Shown here: in pieces, positions 55,572 through 64,000 of the stretch
How the letters are laid out: each line of letters begins with the position of its first letter
How positions within the stretch are numbered: position 1 is the first letter of the stretch
Assembly: GCA_029959195.1 (NCBI GenBank)
Contig: CP114125.1
Span: forward strand, 1,364,001 to 1,428,000
Source: Dictyophora rubrovolvata
Lineage: Eukaryota; Basidiomycota; Agaricomycetes; Phallales; Phallaceae
Reading direction: 5' to 3'
Length of the DNA: 64,000 nt
Position numbers and translations under genes: made by a program
The notes under the pieces: generated by a model
What the model was told of the DNA's origin: nothing
The model's input: the letters and a program-made list of their open reading frames with translations, nothing else
The model's database searches: none

Positions 55572-57654
55572 GGGAGAATGAATAAGATTTGATGAAATCA
55601 TGAGCGCTCGCCGGAAACATGAGTTTCCGAAATTTGAATTGTCGGGGATGAGCTATGAGGAAAATGCCAAAACAGACACTTTACCCCGAATCGTGCAGTC
55701 TCTACATGACGTTCAAGTTGCCGCCATGCTTGGATCCTCTTGTATGCGCATTCCACAGAGAGAAATATTCATGGAGGCCAACGTCAAGATTTATGATTCG
55801 ACACATCCCGGGTAGGGGTCGTCACCGTACAGTACACGGATACGGCCGTATACGGGTCTCCCAGAAAATGTATTTACTACAAAAACAAAAATTTGAACAT
55901 CATTGCCAATGATCAATGATCTGGGAATATGTTCCATCCAATTCCAGCTTGATCCGGAAGCTTCAGAAACCTCCAGATCGAGCTGAAATTAGCTGATAAG
56001 CCAAGTTTGGCATAGATACACTCATCTGGACGGTCGAATTCTGCCTATACTTGATTAGTGACTAGTGAGGCCCCGGCGGCACTCGTTGAATGGATTGCGA
56101 CCCCTAAGTCTTGTCCCTCCCCTTCCCCTTCCCCTACGTTTGATCGCAGTTTTCAGCTTTTGCCTGGTTTCCACTCCATTTCGGCATTTACATATTCTCC
56201 TTTCCCTAATTTGTTCCTTTCTCTGTTCATTTTCGATGCTTCAGCTCCTCGATCTTAGCTTTGAACAGAACTCCGCTTTTCTTAGGATGACAAATAAAAC
56301 CTCGAAGATACTCATACTAGTAGATTCGTATAAAACGCGTCGTTTCGGGGGCAAAATAATAACGATTTTCGTATCCAAACTCTTAGTAACAGTTTCAATT
56401 AAAGTCACTTAAACTCCCCGTTCTACACTCCCTGCCACTCTCTATAGCTATACTGTTGAGAGCGAAGACAAGTTAAGAAGAGAAACTATAATAAGTCGCC
56501 GTTTCGTCTTAGGCTCAATCGTCCCTGCACATTCGTGATCCCCGTCGTATCACCGGTCTTGACCTCCAGAACGCGCGTACCCTACTATATGCTTAGTTCC
56601 TGACCTAAAAACCTTCACACAGATCGAGTTCCAACAACAAACGCTTGTCTGGTTCGGGCACGAACCAGAATCGCTGTCTTAAGCAGCAAAGCCGGGTCCG
56701 TGACCATCGTCGAGACGTGGTATTCCCAATATATGCGAAGTTCAAGTTATCCGTTTCTTTTAAACTCATTTTTCTTGATTTCCGTTGTCTAACAACTCCT
56801 CTCTTTTCCCAATTTGTTAAAGTCTTTGTTCTTTTACCATTCTAAATCCTTTTATCCTAGTCTAGTCCAAAAACCAGTTTCTTAAATAGCTAAAAACATT
56901 TCCAATGAGCGTCTCAAATTATGTATATAAACGCGTCTTTTTCGATACTGGAAAATAACAATTAGTTTCCCTCTTCTCTTTCAAAACTAAGCAAGACACT
57001 GAGTCGCGTTTGACTTAAGACTTCTTTCTTCATTAAAAGACTTTCCTTCGCACCTCGACTCTTTTATCATCCAAAAAGACGATCCAACTCTTTATCTATT
57101 CTATTTCATCTATTTACATTGTATATTCCTACATTCAACACACACATTGGTTCCCTCCTTACCTGACCACTCCTGGCACGCGCACATCAATACATCACAC
57201 AGGCAGTGGTTCCCTTCCTCTGATCTACCTACTTCTTCCTCGTTCATCTCGAGCGCCCACATCAATGCGCACATAGGATCATCTGCGCCCATCTCGACTT
57301 TTTACCGGGCTTCAATTCTTGTGCGGTTATTTGGAGAATGCGATAGTGAACGTCAATGCCATTCTAGCTTTTTGGATATAAATTAGTAACCAAGGACGCG
57401 GAATAGTGTACAATTATAAGGTAAAGAAGTCCGTATACTACTGAATAAACTAGCTCGCGCGAACGAGTCTGTGCGATTCAAATCAGTGATCTGGGTTTCA
57501 TCTCTGGATGACGTGACGCGGTCTGGAAGTCTCTGCTTCGGAGACTTCCAGACCGCGTCACGTCATCCAGATCACTGATAGTTGCACTTTTGTCGCGTAT
57601 TATTACGAAGATGGTAGTTGGGGATCCGGGAATTCTGCTCCATAAGCCCGGTGT
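55572..57654. other. Upstream region of copy F and border of unit 3
   Basis: The first 830 bases repeat unit 1. The stretch 56410-57367 is unique here and rich in pyrimidines; open frames 56645-56845 and 57147-57386 are unrecognised. A large hairpin lies at 57482-57577 (listed separately). Confidence 0.5.
57482..57577. repeat. Large imperfect palindrome (hairpin)
   Basis: An inner stem of about 31 bases pairs CTGGATGACGTGACGCGGTC... (57504-57534) with its complement (57541-57570, ending ...CGTCATCCAG) around a loop of about six bases. A 12-base bulge (GGGTTTCATCTC region) then interrupts the stem, and an outer arm CAGTGATCT / ATCACTG closes it. Units 1 and 2 lack it. Confidence 0.9.
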
Positions 57655-59078
57655 CTACTCGAGCTCGACACTCTGGAGCTCTGCATTGGCAATGGGTTCA
57701 CTTATAGTATCAAACTGCATTTTTTTCCTTATCCAGTAAGCGCATCTGTTTGTATCGCTATCCGAGCTGTTTTTCAGGCTTCTTAGATTAAGAATCAAGC
57801 GGCTTCCCTACAAATCGTCAGAGTTGCATCACTGACAATGCGGCCAGTGTTTTTGAAGCTTATTACTGTTATCCCGATTAGAGCAATGGCTAACCTGAAA
57901 ATAGAATAGTTACTATAACTATCAATAGGGATATATGCAAAATAACACACTCGGTTATTATCAGATCGGTTGAATTGACCCGAAGGAAAGAAATAAAGAA
58001 AACTGCTGTCAATGCCAACCTGTTTATTTTCGTTTGGACTTTAGAATCATGTTAAAACAAAATCTCACTGAAAAGATGGAGTAACATCCAAAGTCCATCC
58101 CTAACGAAAATATAATAAACACAGGATATACCTGTTGCTCTCCAGGAAGCAGCTGCTAGTTTCATAAACCTCGGATAAAGCCGGCCTCCAGTTCAATGAG
58201 CAGACGAGTCACGAGCGCACAGAATGCATTACCTTACTACAACTAAAAAGAAAAGGACTATATGGAAGATTAGTTCCGATATCCTAGAGTATTTGATTAG
58301 TCAGAACCCATCATGAATATATATGTACTAATGCATATACTCACAAAGAATCGTATGTAGGAGTAGGAGGGCCTACTTCGGCACATGCCCCAAGGATACC
58401 ACTTACATAAGTTGGGATAGAGCGAGATGGCGATGCAAGGCAAAACAAAATTGAGAAAGCCAGGAATATTACACTATTCAAAATCCACAAAAGGACTAGG
58501 CCAGCTAATATTTTCGACTTCTTTTGTAGAAGGCAAAGACTAGACTCATTGAGGTGAAAAAAAAGCATTTCAGAGACACCGATCGTGAGACGAACTCCGA
58601 TAAATAAGTAGTACATCCATGCTGTTTATCAACAGGATGTTGCACGTCGTGAGAAACAATGTATAGATACGACAAACATCTCTCGTCATGAAGCGGCTCT
58701 GGGTTACAATGATCCTCATTCTGGGTGAATACTCATTAGTTTTGAGGCGAAAAGGTAGGTATATACCTACTTGCATTGATAAGCTCAAGGCTAGATACTG
58801 AATGATAAAGAAGAATTAATTTACGACACAATGTCAAGCTCTAGAAAAGTGGTACTAAGATCAATGGGACGACGTTATTATGACAAGTTTACCTCCAAAC
58901 TAGCCCGATTTCCTGGTCATAGGTGATTATAGTATCCCATATTAAAATGGCAGCAGCGGGAGCTAACAACAAAGATCAATGACTGATTAAATCGGTAGTA
59001 ATTTCAAAGAGAATGACCTTGACATAGATATGAAGTATAAGACTCTGAGGCTCGGAGTAGAGCAGAATTCACATTCAT
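57655..59078 (-). pseudogene. DUF6533 family gene, copy G, probably broken
   Basis: Starts MNVNSALLRASESYTSYL at ATG 59078; exon 2 reads APAAAILIWDTIITYDQE then IGLVWR. In exon 3, where others have NYLFFII, this copy reads AAT TAA TTC, an in-frame TAA (about 58815-58830), and the exon-3 donor is GCAAGT rather than GT. Downstream exons remain readable (VCRIYTLFLTTCNILLI, DVLLIYR, KSKILAGLVLLWILNSVI, ISGILGACAEVGPPTPTYDS). The tail LILNLRSLKNSSD, with WIRKKMQFDTISEPIA, ends at TAG 57655. A splice variant skipping the stop is not obvious, so it is called a pseudogene with moderate confidence. Confidence 0.6.
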
Positions 59079-59117
59079 ATGGCTGGTCAGTGGAGAACGA
59101 ATTGTGAACCAGCTCAA

Positions 59118-59123
59118 TTTATA
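59118..59123 (-). promoter_or_regulatory. TATA box, DUF6533 copy G
   Basis: TATAAA on the minus strand, about 45 bases before the ATG at 59078. Confidence 0.5.
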
Positions 59124-59180
59124 GGAAAATGAGATTTGACGGAAACCATGAGCGCTCGGGGGCAAGAGTGTCCGAAATTT

Positions 59181-59861
59181 AAATGCAATGGGCTGCTCTG
59201 GCAGCGCAACTGGGATTCCAGTGCGGTATTCTTAGCCGGTGGGTGAATTTGGAAAATGTTGCAAGGAGGGCGAGCAAGATATAGAAGGCGAGGGCAAAAA
59301 AGTTGTGTTATGGATATATTTAGGTACGTCCCCAAAACAGATACACTATCATTTTCCCCGCCGACGACTTTCTGAGAATCTGAAGTCGACCTATAAATGC
59401 GGACGTTAACAGTGAGAAAGTGCCAGGTGAGACCATCACACGCAATGTTGCCATGTTTTGGTTTGTTTCTGACTAACGAAGGGACCTGCTTAAAAAGCCG
59501 GACTCTGCGTTAGGCGGGCGCCTTCAATAGTTTTCACATCCTCGTTGCCGCGAAGAGCCGCAGTTCAGCCTGTGAGTCAGATGTCAAAAAGATTGGTATT
59601 CGAATTGTTCCTAAGGCTTCTGAGACTAGGAGTTATCAGATATCGACAGTTGGAGAGGAATCAGGATCGCCCAGTATTATTCTGTTTTTTTAAATGTTAG
59701 AATTAAAATTTTCAGATAAAATAAGAGCCATGTGCTACAAAAATTCCTCCGAATATGTACTCTATAAATTATTGCTGTATGTCCGTTATAAGAGTCCATG
59801 TGTCTACCGTCTTCACCTGTTTTTAATAAATTAAACGATTGTCAAGGTCCCATAGCATAAC
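59181..59861. other. Spacer with a fragment of the UNC-50 gene 5' end
   Basis: About 680 bases. Near 59400-59450 the bases GCGGACGTTAACAGTG, then GTGCCAGGTGAGACCATCAC match GTGGACATTGATAACG and TTGCCAGGTGAGACCATCAC at the start of the UNC-50 coding region (51092-51134). The rest is unrecognised. Confidence 0.55.
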
Positions 59862-61249
59862 TCAACATGGAATGGAGCTCAATGTCCCACTCTGTATTGG
59901 TTCACTGATAGTATTATACGAGCGGTTTTTTAGGTTTCTTAAATTGAGGGTCAGGCGACTTCCCTAGATATTGTCAGATTTTTTACGTTAATGTAGACAC
60001 TGATATCAGTAAATCTCACTATCAAGCCCACGAAGATAATAGCTGACCTGAGAACCGAACGGCTCTTGTCAGTGAGATAAAATAGAGATACCCGTTGATC
60101 AACGTACTGGGTTATTGCCAGACTGGTTGGTTGTGTTTGAACAGCAGAAACGATGAAAACCACTGCTCATTGTTCAGTAATGATTTCAATCAAATTCAGG
60201 GCTGATAGTCTCACCAAATAGATGGAGAAATGCCCAGAGCTCATCTCGAACGAAAATGTAATAAAGGCTGGATATATCCATTTCTTTCCAAGAAGCGGCC
60301 GCAACCCTGACAAACCTGCGGGATTTTCAGTTCAACGAACAGCCCAAGACGAACGCGGGAACATGCTACCTTACGAAAACCACAAAGAAAAGAACATTTT
60401 GGAAGATTATTTCCGATATCCTAAGGTATAAATTTAACCATAACACCACCAAGAGTACGCTTTATAACTGCTTACCAAAAGTCGCGTGCAAACCTAGGAA
60501 GACCTACAGCAATACATTCCCCGAGGACACCACGAACGAAAATTGCGTTGGAGTGAATAAGTGGTGATTTGAAGCAAAACAAAAGTGAAAGACCCAAAAG
60601 TATTCCGCTATTCAATAGCCAGAGAATGACTAAACCAGCTAGGACTTTTCGATCTCTTTCGTAAAAGGCAAAGGCTGAATTTACTGAGATAAAGAAACAT
60701 GTTAAAAAACAATCATGAGACGTACCCCGATAAACAAGGAATGCATCCATGCTGCTTATCAATAAAAAGGTACCCATCGTAGAATACCATGTATAGACAA
60801 GACAAATGTTATCTTTCGCCATGACGCGACTTTCGCTTATGATGATTGATATTCTAGGTGAACATTAATCAGTTTCTAGGTGTGTGAAAGCATCTACTTA
60901 CATCGATATGCTCAAAGCTAGATATCGGATAATAAAAAAGAAATAACTCACGACACAGTGTTGAGCTCTGAAACTAAGTTTGATAGAGAAGGGTACGACA
61001 ATCGTGAGAACTATGCTAACCTCCAAATCAGCTCAATCTCTTGATCATATGTGATTATAACATCCCATATCAAAAGCGCGCTAGTAGAAGCTGGGTATGA
61101 AAATCAAAAAAATTGGCTAAAATAGTAATAAATTTGAAATAACCTTGGATTAGAGATGCAACGTAAGAGGCTGAAGCTTCGTGAAGTAAGGATTCCGCAA
61201 GCGGTGGTACTGTATTAGCAGTAAGGTTCGCCTCTATAAGACCAGCCAT
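59862..61249 (-). CDS. DUF6533 family membrane protein, copy H
   Basis: Starts at ATG 61249 (MAGLIEANLTANTVPPLAES; an in-frame ATG also lies 6 codons upstream). Exon 1 ends SLIQ; exon 2 gives ASTSALLIWDVIITYDQE then IELIWR; exon 3 HCVVSYFFFIIRYLALSIS. Later exons are ISIIISESRVMAKDNIC, VYTWYSTMGTFLLISS, DAFLVYR, AFAFYERDRKVLAGLVIL, GVLGECIAVGLPRFARDFW, ISEIIFQNVLFFVVFV, YYIFVRDELWAFLHLF, VVFIVSAVQTQPTSLA, AIIFVGLIVRFTD and the tail LTLNLRNLKNRS with NTISEPIQSG, ending IPC before TGA at 59862. The donor GTAAGT and the acceptor inside TTCACCTAG confirm the exon-3/4 junction used for the whole family. Looks intact, with a shorter tail than copies A or F. It lies next to the tandem group but is too diverged to be part of it. 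Confidence 0.78.
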
Positions 61250-61282
61250 TGACACGAGAAACATGCTGCTAAAAGAGTCAAG

Positions 61283-61288
61283 TTTATA
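61283..61288 (-). promoter_or_regulatory. TATA box, DUF6533 copy H
   Basis: TATAAA on the minus strand, about 39 bases before the ATG at 61249. Confidence 0.45.
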
Positions 61289-62351
61289 TTGAAAGAATAA
61301 AATAAGTTTAAAGGATCGGCGAGTATGGGCACTCAACCTCGTCGGTGAACATGAGAGACCGGCTAAGTCAATTGCATAGGTTACGGGACGCCCGCCTGTT
61401 TAATATTGCCCGAGACTGCGCTGATGAAATAACATTCGGAGCTCCAACGTAAATTTGCGTATCTACCTACTCAGTTTGTTATTCTTGTTTAGTTTTTAAA
61501 AAAATCACTTTTAATGAACCCACATCAAGACATATGACAGCGGCAGCGAGGTGAAGAAAGGTGTATCGCTGGATGAATTTGGACCAAGATACGATACCTT
61601 TACCGATCTCATCTGTCATACTTTCAGTTGGATATATTTGTCAACTTCAGAGATGTGGAGCCTGAAAATCTGTGACACACACGTGAAGCATAACCTTAAG
61701 CAGCAGGACTGTGCTTTGGCAATCTTTCGGCACTTTCATCCTCCATATGTTTGACCTATGAACAAAGACAGAGAAAAATCGCAATCCGCTTAAGTGCAAA
61801 GATGATAGCAATATGTTGCAACACACCTTAAGGGACAGTCTGTGTGCCACACTGCTCGCCTGGACGCTCATGCTCGAGTCTGGGCGACGAGGGACTGGAC
61901 TAGTCCGGGCAACGGTTTCGACCCTTGCGAAGGGGTCTCATCAGAGGGCTCCGCTGCGCTGACCGTAAACCCTCTCGTTTCCAATCACAGCGTCAACTCA
62001 CTATCACTCGCCGAGGAGGTTTCCCTTCCCCTGAGACTCTCTTCCATATGACATGACGAACCCGGAGCGTCATTTCCGGCGCGTTTCGTCACGCGGGGTC
62101 ACTCCGCAGTGCGGAACCAAATCGGTATTGATATGGCGCGCCACTGCCTGCCACATGTACTAGCTAGGAAAAACAAGGTGAAAGACGAACATTTGAGTTT
62201 CGGTTTCCGACATCCACGAGGACTGTACCTGCATAGTACTCCCTGATTTTGTTTCACGGGGTACGGGCCTTCATTGCCTGATCTTGATATTGAGGATTCA
62301 CGATCAATTCAGTCCGAGTGTTTCAAGGTTCCAGTTGTTGTAAAAAAAGGG
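61289..62351. other. Intergenic region
   Basis: About 1.06 kb. A G/C-richer stretch at 61890-62050 contains plus-strand frame 61842-62051, which has no recognised family. No RNA gene could be supported here. Confidence 0.4.
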
Positions 62352-63173
62352 TCAATACTGACGGTGATAATGACGGAGCGTAGGCAGATGAGACCGTCCG
62401 TAAGTTGCTGAGGCAGCCGCCTGACAAAATATGAAACTGTTGATATACGTCAAGTTGGGGACTTGTACCACAATGTCGTCCAGAAGGGCCCGCGTCGAAT
62501 GTCCCTCGTCTTGTATGTTTTCAATCCCTGCCATTATCCTGATAACCCAAGATGCCATTAGCAAGACCTTCCACGTCCAGCTTTTCCAACAGCAACCTTG
62601 ATGGGACAGCCGGTAGGCAGTTTGCGCATATTATCATCTTCTTTTCGATCCATTACCATTAACCCAGGTTGTCCCATAGCGCCAATGAGTTGGTCCTCAA
62701 AGAAGAATTCAGTTGGCGAAGGTAAAGTGTTGCTTGGTGATCCTAGTGCCTTTATTTCCAAATAGGAACGGGTGTCCTGTATAGGTGTAAAATACGCCTT
62801 AAATCTTCAATACTAAAGAGTGTAAATAACCTTTTATTACTCCGTGAGAGAGTGTGGCGGCCGCCGGCAAGTTGTGCAGCATTTCTGAGTCGATGGGATT
62901 ATAAGCCGCAACATCCAGCGGGCAATGGAGACATGACTTGATTTCGTTCAGTTCCAAAACGACGGATTGAGCTAGATAGGCGATCTGGGCGTATATCCGT
63001 GGCACATATCCCAGGGTAAAAAGTCGGGGAAGGCGAGCAGTGTGGGGACACAAAAGTGGGTCACATAAGTTACGGAATTTCGGGACATCCCGCACAGTGC
63101 GCACGAACCGAGCGGCGAGTCCTAATCGAATGTACTCTCGCGTCTCAAGGCATGGATTTCGATATTCGTTCAC
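62352..63173 (-). CDS. Hypothetical protein, three exons
   Basis: Three minus-strand exons join in phase: 63173 to about 62834 (ending ATLSHG before GTAATA), about 62769-62609 (DTRSYLEIKALG to KLPTGCPIK) and about 62579-62352 (VLLMASWVIRIMAGIEN to YHRQY). This gives about 242 residues. Features: an Arg-rich N-terminal part (YIRLGLAARFVRTVRDV), a Cys-containing stretch (LCDPLLCPHTARLP, SCLHCPLDVA) and a mixed C-terminus without clear membrane spans. I do not recognise the family. The first exon may not hold the true start, since the frame could be entered from an upstream intron. Confidence 0.5.
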
Positions 63174-63552
63174 GCGGCCTATGACGGGTTTTCAGGTATA
63201 AACTGTGCGAATTGCTGGCAATCTCCTGAACGCGTAAACAACGAGAGGCGCGAATTAAATCGCTTCAAAGTAAGTTTAAACTTAACCTCTTGTTCAATTT
63301 GAGAAATATAGATTAGTATTTTCGAATTAAGGACATCGTGGATATGTCCTCTTGTCGAATCTAAGGCATTTGGGTACTATGTGAACTCATTTTTTTCCCC
63401 TTGCTACTTTCCCACAACATACAACCTCCTATCAGTCCTATGAGCCTATAGTGTTCATCCTAAACACTTTGTATTTGCCTCCTATTACTCCATTGATTGT
63501 CTCACATGCCTCTTTTCTATTTTCCCTGTAGACTTGTTTACCCCTTCATGTG
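63174..63552. other. Intergenic region
   Basis: About 380 bases; the right part is pyrimidine-rich, as in fungal promoters, and leads into a TATA box at 63553. Confidence 0.5.
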
Positions 63553-63560
63553 TATAAATA
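63553..63560 (+). promoter_or_regulatory. TATA box
   Basis: TATAAATA 34 bases before the ATG of the small secreted protein candidate, after a pyrimidine-rich tract. Confidence 0.5.
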
Positions 63561-63586
63561 AAGGGCTCTTTTAGCCAAATATCCCT

Positions 63587-63782
63587 ATGAAATTCAACCG
63601 GGTGCCCATCTACTTCTTCTTAGTTTTCCTTTGTTACTCCACTTGTGCAAACAAGCCGTCGCCAGGACTCAAGGTATCAAGTCCAATCTAGTAATTCGCC
63701 AGAGAAACCTTTGAATGTTTTGCCTTCGACAAAAGGACCTCAAGTAACTCTGCCTTGCACTTCCATAGACTTTAATATTTAG
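63587..63782 (+). CDS. Small secreted protein candidate
   Basis: Starts MKFNRVPIYFFLVFLCYSTC, a convincing signal peptide, then ANKPSPGLK at a GTATCA donor. A short intron (acceptor before AAACCTTTG) leads to KPLNVLPSTKGPQVTLPC and stops at TAG 63782, for a total of about 54 residues, with the mature part holding a single Cys or two. The TATA box 34 bases upstream supports a real gene. The second exon could be wrong and the gene could run beyond the window edge. No family is recognised; it may be an effector-like or defence peptide, but that is only a class guess. Confidence 0.35.
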
Positions 63783-64000
63783 GACATCATTCACACGCTA
63801 CAAGGGGGTAAAACCAAGTTGCGATCAAAGAATATCTCGCCCTAAGACTTAGGCTACCAACCTGCACTTTTTGACGAACTCCACCAGCCGGCGGGAACCC
63901 AATCTGTCTGCAGTGCCGAGCAACTTCGATCCAACTCCACAAGGAAAGCAAAAGGAAGAAATCATGGCAACGTGGAATCCCCCAGGAAATGTGGTTACGG
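63783..64000. other. Window edge
   Basis: About 220 bases. If the secreted-protein gene has further exons they would lie here; nothing is recognised. Confidence 0.4.

Larger units (their letters stand above)
53969..57367 (-). repeat. Segmental duplication unit 2 (carries copy F)
   Basis: Second tandem unit, starting near CGCGGAATAGTGTAAAATCA, which recurs with few changes at the start of unit 3 (57398). It matches unit 1 through the gene, promoter and about 800 bases beyond, and then has about 950 bases (56410-57367) not seen in unit 1. Confidence 0.75.
57368..59180 (-). repeat. Segmental duplication unit 3 (carries copy G)
   Basis: Third tandem unit with the same left border and promoter block, more diverged from units 1 and 2. 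The GAGCGCTCGG promoter-side motif is shared by all three (53134, 55602 and 59151). The right limit is approximate. Confidence 0.6.

Noticed and set aside
17618-61249. Calling the DUF6533 proteins pheromone or other G-protein-coupled receptors
   Set aside because: About seven hydrophobic segments are seen, but no motif of the Ste3 or other known receptor families is present; only the DUF6533-type core is supported.
61842-62051. A tRNA or other RNA gene in the G/C-richer stretch
   Set aside because: No convincing A and B box pair or cloverleaf arms could be traced.

Overview
The window looks like nuclear DNA from a mushroom-forming basidiomycete (Agaricomycetes). The host genes are cut by many short GT-AG introns of about 45-65 bases. 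The best-recognised genes (calcineurin A, SWC5, UNC-50, BolA/Fra2, peroxiredoxin) read like their fungal orthologues once these introns are removed. It also holds a large family of DUF6533-type membrane proteins, a domain found mainly in basidiomycetes. All function calls come from reading translations and splice sites by eye; no database search was run.

Left part (1-8.4 kb): the 3' nine-tenths of a calcineurin A gene, then an endonuclease/exonuclease/phosphatase-fold gene and an SWC5-like gene that diverge from a 220-bp promoter. After these come about 3 kb of gene-poor DNA with a decayed copy of a small secreted protein gene. Middle (8.4-27.6 kb): a young Ty1/copia element (8424-13260) inserted beside or into a LINE relic; the intact beta-trefoil-like secreted protein gene that matches the pseudogene; the first DUF6533 gene; and a very young Ty3/gypsy element (19955-27626) with LTRs that look identical. 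Both LTR elements have clean 5-bp target duplications.

Right part (27.6-64 kb): a carboxylesterase, two DUF6533 genes facing tail to tail, and a 12-exon Gln/Pro-rich hypothetical gene. These are followed by a decayed DUF6533 gene, a peroxiredoxin, a possible CH-like protein, a BolA/Fra2 gene and an UNC-50 gene. The last stretch holds four more DUF6533 copies on the minus strand, three of them in a tandem segmental duplication, then an unrecognised three-exon gene and a possible small secreted protein at the right edge.

The main novelty is the local expansion of one membrane-protein family: eight copies in 44 kb, of which five look intact and three look broken. They share exon layout, a TATA box 39-57 bases before the start codon, and a conserved C-terminal tail. 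The conserved housekeeping genes are interspersed with this fast-evolving, transposon-rich material. They do not form an operon-like unit, and apart from the shared EEP/SWC5 promoter I see no evidence of joint regulation.
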